From NCBI GenBank assembly GCA_009829735.1, contig CM020618.1:6623758-6687757 (forward strand): 64,000 nucleotides of DNA, written 5' to 3'. Made by a program: the position numbers and the translations under genes. Under the pieces are notes generated by a model. The model searched no databases, was not told the origin of the DNA, and saw nothing but the letters and a program-made list of their open reading frames with translations. Below, one piece after another: positions 35,925 through 46,476 of this stretch. This DNA is from Pyropia yezoensis. Taxonomy: Eukaryota > Rhodophyta > Bangiophyceae > Bangiales > Bangiaceae. Every line of letters begins with the position of its first letter. Positions within the stretch are counted from its first letter, which is position 1.

Positions 35925-37375
35925 CGCTGTATGCGCATACTCGGGCGTCCACAGCGGAGTACGCTGTTGGCCCTCTCTCGATGGCGGCCAGGGGCGAGTG
36001 CTGGGCGGTGGCGGCAGTGAGGCGTAGTCCCGCAGGCCTACCCGATTTATGCGGGTGCTTCGAGCAAACTGGTGGGGGCGCTGATGCTGACGGGGGTGCT
36101 CTTGCAATCATAGCAAGGGGGGGGGGGGGTGCCTCGCGGCGTCTTCTCTTTTTCTGTACGGGTCTGCCACAGCTCCCCATGGGAACATCCATAGTCGACA
36201 TCATCACTACAGGTGCGCGGGCTCATTGAGGGGTCGATTAGATGTCTAATGACCTATTGAGCTTATTGCTGTTCACCCAATTTTGGCCGATCCGGACAAG
36301 AACAACACTGCATGAACCACTGTGTGAGCCAATGACGTGCTGGCAGGTGAGGGCGAGCCAATCGCGTGCTCTAGGGGACCGATCGCCCAGAGCAGATGAT
36401 TGGCTGCAGCCACAGTGAGCCTCTTACCAATCGATGATTGGTCGAAACACTGTTGTTCTCTCGGCTGAGATCGCCGAAGATTCCCCCCACATCGGCTCGT
36501 TCCTCTCCGGAACAGTTGTCCAGCTTGTCTTGGTGTCTGTTCCACTCAGGTTCTCCCCTCCATGTGCTCGGAGTCCCGGGAAAGTCGCAGATCTTCCTGT
36601 TGGCACAACAATGGAGGCTGATTCGGAGCTCTCATTGGTCAGAGAGGCATCCTGTGAGGCATGTCATTGGTCAGTGGACTGTTGTTCTTGTTCGTGTCCG
36701 GATCGGCCAAAATTGGGAGAACTGCAATAGGGTTGTGGAGTGCGGGCGGCGGTGAGGGCTAGGCGGTGGCGGGGAGAATAGTGGACGGCTGTGAGGGGGA
36801 GGGGGAGTGCGGGGGGGGCAGCAGGTGGAAGTGGAGCCAGACGAGGAGGCAGTGGATTGTTCGTACGGCCGGGTCGCAAACGCGAAGGCGCCATAGTTTG
36901 TCTCGTCATTCCTGTGACTCGTTTTAGTGGCCAAGGGGGGGGGGGGGGAAGGGTGGCAAGCGAGACGCCAGCAGTCACGACACGCTGCGGCGGATGCGGT
37001 ACTGGAATGCGCCACGCACGCGCAGACACACCCCCAGGACTGCAAGCCACCCCCTCACACCTCTCACAGCCCCCACCAGCCGGCGACAGTACCCTCGACG
37101 CCACTCACCGCCACTGGCAGGCGCACCCTCGACCACATCCCCCCTCCCCCCCTACCATGCTTCTACCAAGCACCCTTGACGACATCCCCCCCCCGCCCCC
37201 ACCTCTATGCTTCCATTCACACCCACTTGCCCCACTCACCAACAACTGCTCTCATCATACCCACCATTGGGACCCATCCCATCTCGCCATCCCCCATTCC
37301 CCTCCCTTCCTCAACCCCCCTCCCCCACCCTCCCAAACGGCAACCCTCTCCAACGCCCGCCCGCCCCCCCCACAA
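35925..37375. other. Intergenic region with a MITE
   Basis: Tail-to-tail spacer between the RBR ligase and the pentapeptide gene. Apart from the MITE (36266-36727) I see no coding sequence; the sequence from 37.0 to 37.4 kb is C-rich low complexity. Confidence 0.5.
36266..36727. mobile_element. MITE, 462 bp, TA target duplication
   Basis: Left end TTGCTGTTCACCCAATTTTG and the reversed right end TTGCAGTTCTCCCAATTTTG continue in common through GCCGATCCGGAC and AAGAACAACA. The right copy has a 6-bp insertion (TTCGTG). TA flanks both sides (36264-36265 and 36728-36729). The interior is not GC-rich and has several ATTGG/CCAAT motifs. There is no coding capacity, so it needs a Tc1/mariner-type transposase in trans. 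Confidence 0.8.
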
Positions 37376-38176
37376 TTACGGGCACATCAAGCTCTCCGCC
37401 GTATCCACCCCCGTTACCGGATTGGTGCCGCTCGCGATGCTGCACAGGTACTTTTGCTGGTCCTTGCGGAGGAGGACGTCGGTAAAGTCTGCGCCCACAA
37501 TGGACACCCCATCCAACTTGGTCGTCGAAGACACGTACGACTCGATGAGGACGGCGCCGTCGAGGACGGCGTGCCGCATGTTGGCCAATTCAAAGTTTGC
37601 CTGGCTCAGCGTCGCCCCGCGAAAGTCCACCCCCACCAGGTCCGTGTCGAAAAAGGAGGCGGCGGTGAGGTCGGCGCCCGCAAAGTGGGCGTCCCGCAGG
37701 TTGGAGCTCTGGAAGGACACGCCCCGCAGGGCGGCGCGGTCAAACACCGAGCCGTGGAGGTCCACCCCGCGGGTGAGGGTCTTCTTTGAGCCCGTCTGGG
37801 AGGTGGACGCCGAGCCGCTCGGGATGAAGCCGTCGGCACGGGTAACCTCGGCGGCGGCGGCGGCGGGTGCGGGGGGCAGCGGGAGCGGGGGGGTCACCAC
37901 CAGCAGCGCAGCTGCCGCCGCGGCGGCCGCCGCCACCGCCACCCGCCGGCCCGCCGCCGCCAGTGGGGGGGGGGGGGGGGCGGCAGCGGCGGTGGCGGCA
38001 GCAATGTCGGCAGCGACCACCGACGGCGGCGGCGGCGACAGCGACGACGCCCGGCGCGCAGGCGTAGGGGGGGAGGCGGCGGCGGGAGCCCGCGCCGTGG
38101 CGGTGAGAGACCGCCGCGGCGGCCGCCGCGGCATCGCCGCCATGCCAGGCACAAACGCTGCTGCCGGGGGGGCCAT
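37376..38176 (-). CDS. Thylakoid-lumen pentapeptide-repeat protein
   Basis: 266 codons from the ATG at 38176; the ORF extends upstream, but this Met opens a transit-peptide-like sequence. Residues 1 to about 115 are Arg/Ser/Ala/Pro-rich, then have a long Ala-rich hydrophobic stretch ending in Ala-x-Ala, the layout of a bipartite chloroplast and thylakoid-lumen signal. The mature part is a run of pentapeptide repeats A(D/N)Lxx (RGVDLHGSVFDRAALRGVSF, GADLTAASF, GATLSQANF), a right-handed beta helix. It ends LRKDQQKYLCSIASGTNPVTGVDT, closely matching the conserved C-terminus of plant and algal lumenal TL15/TL17-type proteins. The biochemical role of that family is unclear. Single exon. Confidence 0.88.
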   Translation of the reverse strand: MAPPAAAFVPGMAAMPRRPPRRSLTATARAPAAASPPTPARRASSLSPPPPSVVAADIAAATAAAAPPPPPLAAAGRRVAVAAAAAAAAALLVVTPPLPLPPAPAAAAAEVTRADGFIPSGSASTSQTGSKKTLTRGVDLHGSVFDRAALRGVSFQSSNLRDAHFAGADLTAASFFDTDLVGVDFRGATLSQANFELANMRHAVLDGAVLIESYVSSTTKLDGVSIVGADFTDVLLRKDQQKYLCSIASGTNPVTGVDTAESLMCP

Positions 38177-39809
38177 GGCAACGGTAGCGGCACTGGGCGG
38201 GGGGGGGGGGCGCGGGGGGGGGAAAGGAAGGTGAAGATGGGGAGGGAGGCGAGAGGCGGCGATGCCGCTGCCGGTGGCTGCAGGAAGAGGCGACGTCACG
38301 GTCAGAGACGGGAGGAGGGGCGTAAGGGACGCGGCAAGCGTCCAGACGGGACAAAAGGGGGCGCGAGCCACGGGAAGGGAAAGCAGGGCGTGACGGGGAA
38401 GCGCAGAAGATGGAGGGACAAGGACGTGTACTGTACACGAGGAGTACAAAACACTGGGCTGCCGCGCTGGAGGTGCGTGGGAGGGGGTGTTCCGAGGCGG
38501 TTTCGAATGCTGGTGCTTGTGGAGGGGGGTCCGATCTCCAGATCCCCGATCGGGCGGCGTGGCCCTCGAAGGAGCTACTTAAAATACAATACAATGGCAA
38601 GTTGGCTCTGGTACACGAAAGTACTGGAGGAAGTCCAAACGCGGGTCCCGACCCCGGACCCGACCATCACGATGATCTGGCGCGAAACCGCGAGTCGGGC
38701 GACTGGGCCTGTCGCTGGGGTCTGGCGGTGCGTCATGGCGCGCGCGGAAAAACGGGCGCGCCCGGGTTGGCCCTCCACGTCGTCTGGGGCTGACAATCTC
38801 GGGCCACCCGTCGCCCCTTTGCCAAGGAACACGGCCACCGAGGGGGCAACGGCGGGGTGCGCCGTCGGGCCCGCCGTTTTTTTTTCCCGCCGCCGCCACT
38901 CATCCCCATCCGCGAGGGCTGCTTGGGGGGGGTGCTCAGGGGAATGCTTGGTGGACAGGGCCGTCGGCCTGCCTTCCGCCGCAAAACCGCCTCTCGGACG
39001 CCGGCGGTCAAGCCGAGGTGGTGGCGGGAGCGGTTGTCCCCGTCCCCCCCCCGACCCGTCCTCGGTCGCCCCAGCCGCGGCTGCTTGCCCGCCTTTTTTT
39101 CGTCTCTGCTTTTTCGCCCTGGTCCCTTTGCGTGTCCTACGGGTCGCCTTCTTCTGCCCCACCCCATCGCCCCCCCCCCTCCTCTCCGGGTACACGTACA
39201 CTCTGCGGTCGTTTTTGTCGTCCGTGCGTGTGCCGATCCTCCGCACGCCTCCCCCTTGCCCGCCCCTGTCGTTGCAGCCTCTGCTCCCCCCACCCACCAG
39301 CCCAACCGGCCGCCTGTCCGCCCGCCCCCGTCCCCTTTTTGTCTGCGAGCCACCGTGCCGACGGTACACACGGCGAAACGGGTGCCGGCGCCGGGACGCG
39401 TGCCGCCGTCCAGCGTGAGACCGCCAGCCACCGGCATCTGCGCGGAACCCCCCTGGCCTTCCCCACCCCCCCCCCTTCACCACCCCCTTGCCGTTTCCCC
39501 CACGTGCGTAGTCCCGTCATTGCGTGGGCCGCCGCGCACGCTCTCCCCCCCCCCCCCCCCCCCCGCTCCCCTTTGTCGCGCGCCACCGCTGCCGTCCTCG
39601 TCCCGGCGGCGCCCGCGGGGTGTGGCAGGCAACGGCGCACCCCCCCCTCCCCCCCCTTTCCCCCCTCCCGCCAACCCTCTGTGCTCTCCCCCCTTGTGGC
39701 GCTCCTTCCCGCCCGCCCGCCCGCCCGCCCGCCCGCCCGCCAGCCCGCCCCCCGCCCCGGCCCCCGCCCCCTCTCCCCCTGCCCCCCCTACCGCCGGCTG
39801 TCTGTGACC
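38177..39809. other. Divergent intergenic region between the pentapeptide and Src1-like genes
   Basis: Head-to-head spacer of about 1.6 kb, presumably with both promoters. An AT-rich patch (TTAAAATACAATACAATGG, 38579-38597) stands out. A short ORF from 38594 is not recognisable. A GCCC repeat (39712-39744) precedes the Src1-like start. Confidence 0.45.
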
Positions 39810-42340
39810 ATGGACGCGGAGCGGGAAGCGCTGTCCCGGCTGACGGTGGTGCAGCTCAAGGGGCTCCTCGCCGACGCGGGCTGGCCCGCCGCCGCCATTG
39901 CCGCGGCGGTCGCCCGCAAGCCGCCGCGCAAGGAGGACCTGGTGGACCTGGCCGCCCGCGCGGGCGTCTACCCGCCCCCGCCCGCCGCGGGGGCGGGGGG
40001 GGGGGCGCCCGCCGCCGCGGCGGCAGCGCGGCGGCGCCTGCTGTCGCCGCCGGCCGGCCGGCGCGGCCGTGCCGACGGCGGCGGCGACGCTGCTGCGGCG
40101 GCGGCGGCGGCGGGCACGTCGCCGGCGCGGCCGGCCCGCGGGGTGGCGGCGGCGGGGCGGCGGGCGGCGAGCCCGCCCGGCTCCCGCACCCGCGCCCGCC
40201 GGCCAATCGTGTCTGACACCTCCCCGTCAACGTCGGCGACCGACAGCGGCGGCGGCAGCGACGGCAGCGACGGCGGGGGTAGCGGCGGGGATGCCGGCGA
40301 CGGCGGCCGGCGGGGGGCGGTGCGCGGCGGCCGCGGCCGTGGCCGTGGCGGCCGTGCGCGTGGCCGCGGCCGTGGCCGCGGCGTGATGGCGACCCGCCGC
40401 GGCGGCGGGGGCACCACCACCGAAGAGGAGGAGGACCCTGACGCAGACGACGGGCTGCCGGTGGTGCGGCCGCTGGTGGGGTCCGCCCGCCGTGGCCGCC
40501 GTGGTAGCCGAGGGGGGGGGGGGCCGGGCACGACGCCCGCCGCCCGGCGGGGCCGCCGGCTGGCGCCCCCCGCCGGCCGGTTGCCGGTGGAGGCCGCCGA
40601 CGTGGTCGCCGCGTCGACCGACGATGGGGGTGCGCTGGGTGGCGGCACGGACGGTGGTGGTGGTGGTGGTGGGGGTGGGGGTGGTGGTGGTGGCGGTGGC
40701 TGGACGTCCCCGCGTCGGCGGGGTGGCCGCCGTGCCGGTGGCGGCGGCGGGTACGATGAGGAGGGGGTGGCGTACGTATCGGCCGCCGGCGGGGGCACCG
40801 ACGGGGACGGGGACGGCGGCTGGGGTGGGGGCCCCGCCACCGACGAGGGCGACGGGGGGGAGGCGGGCGGCAAGCCCGCCCGCACGCTGCGGTCGCCGAC
40901 CAGGCGCGCGGCAGCGGCGGCGGCAGCGGCCTCCGCCGCCGCCGCCGCCGCACGGCGCAGCAGTGGTCGCGGCGGTGGCGGCGGCGGCGGCGGCGGCGAT
41001 CGCCCCCGCCCCGGGCGGCTACCCGCCGGCCGCAGCGACCTGCCGGCGGCGGCGGGCGCACGGCGGGCCGACGGGGCGGCCGGCGGCGGCGGCGACGGCG
41101 GCGGCGGCGCGACGCGGCTGTGGGCGGCCGCCGCGGCGGCGGCGGCGCGGCTGTCCCCCACCGCCCTCCGCCGGGGTGGGGGTGGCGTCGACGGCGGCGG
41201 CGGCGGCGGCGGCGGCGGTCGTGGCGGCGACGGCGGCGGCGGCGTCGATGGCGGTGACGGCGGCGGCGGCGGCGATGGCGGCGGCGGGCGGTGGCCGTGG
41301 CGGTCATTGGCGGCGGCCGCCGCCGGCGGCGCGCAGCCGGCCGCCGCGTCGGCAGCGGCGACGCGGCCCCGGCGGCGGCAGGGCGGCGCGCCGCCGCCAC
41401 CCCCCCCGGCAGCGGCGGCGGCGGTGGCCGCGGCGCCGCCGCCGCCGGCACCGCCGGCGGGGCTGGCGGCACGGCTGGCAGCGGTGCTATTTGGGCGCCC
41501 GACCGCGCTGGTGGGGATTGTCGCTGCCGCGGCGGCGGTGGTGGCGGCCGCCAACGGCTGGCCGCCGCCCCCAGACGTGTACTGTGGCCTCGACGCGCCC
41601 ATCCGTACGTGGCCGTGGGGCGGCTCTGTTGTGGGGGGAGGGAGGGAGGAGGCGCTCGGAGGGGGGGGACGGAGGGAGGAGGGGGGTGGGGGGAGGCCTG
41701 GACACCGCCGTCCGGTGGCGTCGACGTAGTCGGCCTCGCACCCGCTCTTGCGCAACCCACTGACCAGACGACCCACCGCATCCTTGCTCTGCCCTCCCGC
41801 CCCCTCCCTCGCCATCCTCCCCCCACCCCCCCCCCCATCCTCCTACCCCCCACCATCCTTCCTCCTACCCCCCCCCCCCCCCCCCCCAGATACGGCCGCC
41901 AACGGCCGCCCCTGCCTGCCCTGCCCCCCCACCGCGGTGGCGTGCCCCCCCGGCGGCAGCGCCTTCACCTGCCCCCCGGGGACGGCCACCGTCGGCGGCG
42001 CGTGCGTGGCGGCCGACACCCCCACCGCGGTGGCGGCGGTGGCGCTCGCCCGCCGGGCCGCCGCCGCCGCCGCCGCCGCGGCGGGGCGGTACGAGTGTGG
42101 GGACGCTCCCGCGCCGACGCGGGGGGTGCCGGCGGCGGCGCTCGCCGACGCCCTCCGCGCGTCGGCGGCGCGGGGGGGGCGGGGGGGGGTGGGGGCCAAG
42201 ACGACGGTGACCAACCAGAGGGGGGGGGGGACGCCGCCGGGACGGCCGCCCCGTCGTTTGCCGACGCGTGGCGGCAGGCGCTGGTGCTGCTCGACTCCCC
42301 GGCCTTTCCGGCGGTGGTCGTCGTCCCGTCGGCCGCCGCT

Positions 42341-42378
<38 letters not shown>

Positions 42379-42560
42379 CGCGGGCCCGGTGGTGGTCGCC
42401 ACCGTTGCCGCCCGCGGGGGGTGGGCGTGCGCCGCCCGGCGGGCCGTGCGGCGGGCGGCGGTGCCGGCGGCGGCGGCGGCTGCGGCGGGGGGGGTGTGGG
42501 CGGGCGCCGCCGCGGCGGCGGCGGTGGTGGCCGCCCGCCGGGGGGGGGGGGGCTGGGGGG
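39810..42560 (+). CDS. LEM/HeH-Src1 type inner nuclear membrane protein, two exons identified; 3' end unresolved
   Basis: Exon 1 (39810-41604, 598 codons) starts with a helix-extension-helix/SAP-like motif, LTVVQLKGLLADAGWP to KEDLVDLA (residues 9-49). Basic Gly/Arg-rich disordered sequence follows, then a transmembrane segment near residues 560-590. Intron 41605-41889 (GTACGT...CCAG) joins to exon 2 with a Cys-rich region CLPCPPTAVACPPGGSAFTC ... GGACV ... YECGD. This matches the start of the Man1-Src1 C-terminal domain of LEM2/Heh proteins, which face the nucleoplasm and bind chromatin. Around 42170-42240, in G runs, the frame must shift to continue into FADAWRQALVLLDSPAF and a second hydrophobic segment ending near 42540. 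That shift is probably a homopolymer indel. I could not place the remaining C-terminus. Confidence 0.72.
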
Positions 42561-42564
42561 GGGG

Positions 42565-42739
42565 GCACCGTCGGCGGCAGGAGGGGGGGGGGGGGGGGGG
42601 GGGCGAGTGAGCATAGGGGCGTGGTGGGGGGGGGGGGGTGGGGGGGGGGGGGGCACCGTCGGCGGCAGGAGGGGGGGGGGGGGGGGGGGCGAGTGAGCAT
42701 AGGGGCGTGGTGGGGGGGGGGGGGTGGGGGGGGGGGGGG
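42565..42739. repeat. Tandem duplication, 88-bp unit, two copies
   Basis: GCACCGTCGGCGGCAGGAGG recurs at an offset of 88 bp, followed each time by a long G run and GAGTGAGCATAGGGGCGTGG. It lies just downstream of the recognisable Src1-like coding sequence, possibly in an intron. Confidence 0.75.
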
Positions 42740-44621
42740 CTGGGGGTGTGTGCCGCTGTGGTGTGCGAAAGGGGTGGTTGAGGGGGGGGGGGGAAGGGGA
42801 CGTGGGGGGAGGGGGGTGGAGGGGGGAGGTTTGCACTGGCTGTTTGTTGTCTTTTTCTTTCCCAGACGTGAAACTCCAGCAGGTGGTAGGTACGTCGGTT
42901 GGGCGGGATGGCGGTGTGGTGGCGGGCGGGGTGGCCGCGACGCTGGCGGCTGCACCGGCCCGCCGTCAACGCACGGGGCGGAGGCGGCGGCGGCGGCGGC
43001 GGCGCGCGGCGGACCCTCCCGCCGCGGGGAGCGGCGGCGGGGCGCCCGCCAGCCGTCGGGGCGACATCAGACCCCCCCCTGCCGGGTCCCGTCCCGTCCA
43101 GCGCTGCGGGCGCCTGCGCCATGGCGGGTGGCCACCCCCGGCCGCGGCCGCGGGCGCCGTCGTCAGCGTCGAGCCCCCCGCAGCGACGGGCCCGAGCATT
43201 CCAGCGGTGGACGTTGCGCATGACCGCCGGCTCCACCCCTCGCGCCAGTGCCAAAGCAGTTGCACGCGCCCCCCGCGTGGCGGCGCCCGTCGCGCTGCCG
43301 CGCGTCGGCGGGCGTCGCTTGCCCGGCGGCGGGTCACGGGAAGGACGGGCGGCCCAGCCCCGTCGGGGCGGCCGCGCCGCTGCCCCGACCGCCCGCCGCT
43401 GCGGCAGCAGCCGCGCGGGGGGCGGGCGCGCCCAAAAGCGGGGCGGCGGCGGGGGGGGGGGTGTCACCGCTACCGCCGTCACCGCCCTACCGCCGCTGCC
43501 GCTGCGGCCGCTGCCGCTCTGGGGCGCCTTGCGGCGACGGGGGGAACAAACGCCCCGTCCCACCCCCGGCGGGTCGGGTGGACGGCCCACCCGTCGTCCC
43601 TGCTGCGGGGGCGGCCGGCGGTCCCCTCCGGAACTCGCCCCGCCCAGACGCTCGAGCCGGCCGCCCAAAGAGCCCCCACGTCTGAATTTCGCACAGACGC
43701 CAGGGGCACCACGGCCGCTCCTCCGCGACTCCTGCGTGGCGGGCGCATCCGCGGGACGGCAGCCTCCTCGAGGGGGCACGAGCCCGCGACAACCCCCTCC
43801 ATGCCTGTCGCCGCCGCCGCGAACGGCTGCTACTGGCGCCACCGTCTGGTAGAGGGCGGCCTGCAGCCGACGCACACTCATCGCAACCGCCAACGCCGCC
43901 GCTCCGCCGACGCCGGTTGTATCGGTAGGGACTGCAGCGGTGGGGGTGGGGGTGGGGGCGGGGGTGGTGGCGGCGGCGGCTGCTGGGCGCGCCCACCGGC
44001 TTTTGCACCCCGCCCAGACGCTGTGGAAGACACGCACCGCGCGGACCCGTCCGACCCGTCGAGACGCGTCCTGAACTCGCTGGGCCGCGGGTGATCCCCC
44101 TGGTCACGATTCGAGGAGCAGAGTCCTGGCGCCTTTGGTTTTGCTCTCTCTCTTCATTGGGGACTAGCGTGAAACACCATCCCAGCCACCCCCAACGTAC
44201 ATGTATGTACATACATGTACAGTGAAGTGCAAGCGTGCTACAAGCGTGTGAAGCCCAAGGCACCTCTACGCGCGCAGGGTGGCCTGGCGAGGTGCACCTG
44301 CCGGCCGCCGTCGGTTCGTGACAAGCGGGCGGGTTTGCCTACCCCATCGTCACGGCCCCTGCCCCCCGCTGGCCGGCATGGCCACTGTCGCCCACCAGTT
44401 GCAGTCCCCCCAACATCCCACGAGCGGCAATGCGGTCTTTGCCCCACCGGCCGCCGCGCGTCTGTTGCATCACCCGCTTTGATGCCCGCCGGTGTCTGCG
44501 CCGCACCGCACCCGGGGTGCCCGGCATGCGGCCCGCAGGCCTGCACCCCGCGCAGCGCCCCGCTGGCGCGTCGACCCCCCCCGCTCTGCTCCCTTGCCGC
44601 CACCCCCGCTTTCCCGTCGCC
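42740..44621. other. Unresolved region between the Src1-like gene and the next gene
   Basis: Open frames exist on both strands but are Arg/Pro/Ala-rich, and none is convincing. A C-terminal exon of the Src1-like gene may start at about 42866 after a T-rich tract and CCCAG. A 24-bp perfect palindrome is at 44197-44220. From 43759 onward the sequence is repeated in contig C. Confidence 0.4.
44197..44220. repeat. Perfect 24-bp palindrome
   Basis: Arms GTACATGTATGT and ACATACATGTAC with no spacer, in an otherwise GC-rich region about 400 bp upstream of the gene at 44622. The overlap copy is at 49989-50012. It could be a binding site or a cruciform; no function is shown. Confidence 0.85.
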
Positions 44622-45320
44622 ATGGGCGCCCGCACCCCTCCTCCTCCGCGGCGGCAGCCGGTGGACCTCACGCTGGGCGATACCCCCAATGCCTTCCCGA
44701 CCGACGTGCCCGTCGTCGTGGATGGGGGCATTGCGACGTTCGCGTCCGACTTTTCCGGCGGCTTTGACGCCCCCGCCGGGTCGGCGGCCAGCCTCCCGCC
44801 GGGTGTGGTGGCAGACGTGGACTTCCTATGCGCCTGGGAGCGGCCCGCCCACGTCTACTATGGCGCTGGCGAGTACCTCCTGCTGCCCTTCACCTGCGCG
44901 TGTCGGCCGCCGCACCGCTCCATCCCCACCGCCGCCCAGGTGGTGGCGGACCTGCACAAGGCGGACTTTGCGGCCAACGCGCCGCGGGGGGCGCAGTTGG
45001 GGACTGCCAACCCCCGGTGGGTGCGCAAGGCGTGGGACGAGGAGGGGGCGGACCAGATCTACACCGACGAGGCGAAGCAGTACCTGTTTTGTACCGCCGC
45101 CGACGTGGACGAGCGGGTGGACTCGGCCTGGCCCCTCTGGGGGGCGGACCCCGCGGCGGAACGCGCGAGCAGAGCGCGCAACAACGGGGCGCTCCAGGCT
45201 TTGCGGGCAAACGTGCTGGGCGGGCACCTCTTCTTCGTCACCATGCACACCCCCAAGGTGGTGGTGGGGGCGCCAGAGGACCTCAAGTTTTTGTTTTTTT
45301 TTCCATCTGGGTGCTCCTGA
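44622..45320 (+). CDS. Unrecognised protein, 232 residues
   Basis: Starts at GTCGCCATGGGCG, a good eukaryotic start context. The protein begins with a short Pro/Arg segment, then has ordinary globular composition: PVDLTLGDTP, ADVDFLCAWERPAHVYYG, GEYLLLPFTCACRPPH, RWVRKAWDEEGADQIYTDEA, FVTMHTPKVVVG. I do not recognise a family, and see no signal peptide or membrane helix. It ends after a T9 run (KFLFFFPSGCS). In a different frame the sequence after the T run continues plausibly (SIWVLLRAVGVSPASGN), so the real C-terminus could differ if the run is mis-sized; both contigs agree on nine T. It lies immediately outside the right end of the giant transposon and is presumably a host gene. Confidence 0.6.
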   Translation: MGARTPPPPRRQPVDLTLGDTPNAFPTDVPVVVDGGIATFASDFSGGFDAPAGSAASLPPGVVADVDFLCAWERPAHVYYGAGEYLLLPFTCACRPPHRSIPTAAQVVADLHKADFAANAPRGAQLGTANPRWVRKAWDEEGADQIYTDEAKQYLFCTAADVDERVDSAWPLWGADPAAERASRARNNGALQALRANVLGGHLFFVTMHTPKVVVGAPEDLKFLFFFPSGCS

Positions 45321-45818
45321 GGGCGGTGGGCGTGTCGCCCGCTTCGGGGAACCTGATCGGCGCGTGGGGCCGCCAGATGTGCCTTTAACCTTTGTGACTA
45401 GAGTTTGGGGAGGGGGGTTGCTTGCGCCTGCCACGGGGGCGGACAAGAATTGGTTGCAGCTGGCGGGCGCTCTCTTTGACACTGCACGGTCGGCCATAGG
45501 CGACGCATCCAAAGCGCACCACGCCCCGGCTAGCCACTCCATGCGGCTTACCGCTATTGCTTGGCTATCGCTGCGAAAAGCCATTTTAGACAGAGAAAGG
45601 GCGAGATGTCCCCGTTCAGCGGGCGACGGAACCATAATGTGGCGTGCGTCGGGCCTGTGCCTGCCCTCTCCTCATAGCGGCCTGGGCGCCAAGCTTGGGG
45701 GGGTGGGAGGGCGGGGGAGCTTCCCCGCCGCCGCTGTGGCGCCCCGCCGTCGCCACAGCGGCGGCAGCCGCTGCATCAGCCGCTGGACTCGACGCTGGGA
45801 GTTAGGAATTGCCGATTT

Positions 45819-45858
45819 TACGTCTCACATCCGATTCGTGTGAGACCTGATGTGAGAT
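45819..45858. repeat. Terminal motif of the transposon (right end, contig B copy)
   Basis: Begins TACGTCTCAC with arms GTCTCACA and TGTGAGAC, then GATGTGAG. It is identical to 51601-51640 in contig C and closely matches 16961-17000. Confidence 0.65.
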
Positions 45859-46476
45859 CTGTTCTCGACGCTGGGGGGGGGGGGGGGGGCGCGCTTGGGG
45901 GGGGCGGGGCGCGCGCTTGGGGGGGGGGGTGCGTTTCAATTGATTTCGTTCCTGGGTAGCTCGTGGCCTGGGGCTGCGATTCATCGTCCTCGGCGGCGTG
46001 TCTCCGCGTACCTCCGGAGCATCACAGTCACCGTGAAGCGCCGCAGATTGTGGCCCTACAGGTGGTCTCCCGTCCGCGACCTTCCATGGCCACTCGCTGC
46101 CATCGGACTTCGCCATGAGCAGCTCCTTGGACGCCACCGTTGCCGCATTGTGTGTCCCTGCCTTCCCCTCCACGCCGAGCACCGCGCGACTGTCGCAGTT
46201 GTCCGCGCACGAGTGTTGTGTTGCAACCGACGGTCGGGGCACTTGCATGTTGCACTGGTGGCGGACAACCAAACGGTAAGCACGCTGTGTTTCCATTGCG
46301 CACTGCTCCGCTGTTTCTCCACTTGTTGAGTACTGTGGTCGTGTACTGCTTGCGCGTTGACTTGTTTGCCATGCTCACGATGCTGACGACCATCACATCA
46401 TATGGCTCATGCTTGATGTCCTTCGATTGCCTTCGTTGTCTCTCTTTCCAACTGTCGGGCGTCTGCAGCCCTACAA

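Noticed and set aside
39018-39809. Upstream extension of the Src1-like ORF
   Set aside because: The sequence before 39810 is C-rich and proline-laden, with no conserved features. ATG 39810 directly precedes the HeH motif.
43487-44263. Minus-strand 258-codon ORF
   Set aside because: Arg/Pro/Gly-rich with no recognisable domain, and a similar ORF on the opposite strand is equally open. Not supported.
46115-46275. Upstream ORF starting at 46115 as exon 1 of the 677-residue protein
   Set aside because: Joining through the leader intron gives the wrong phase for the ATG at 46477. It is more likely an untranslated leader or short upstream ORF.
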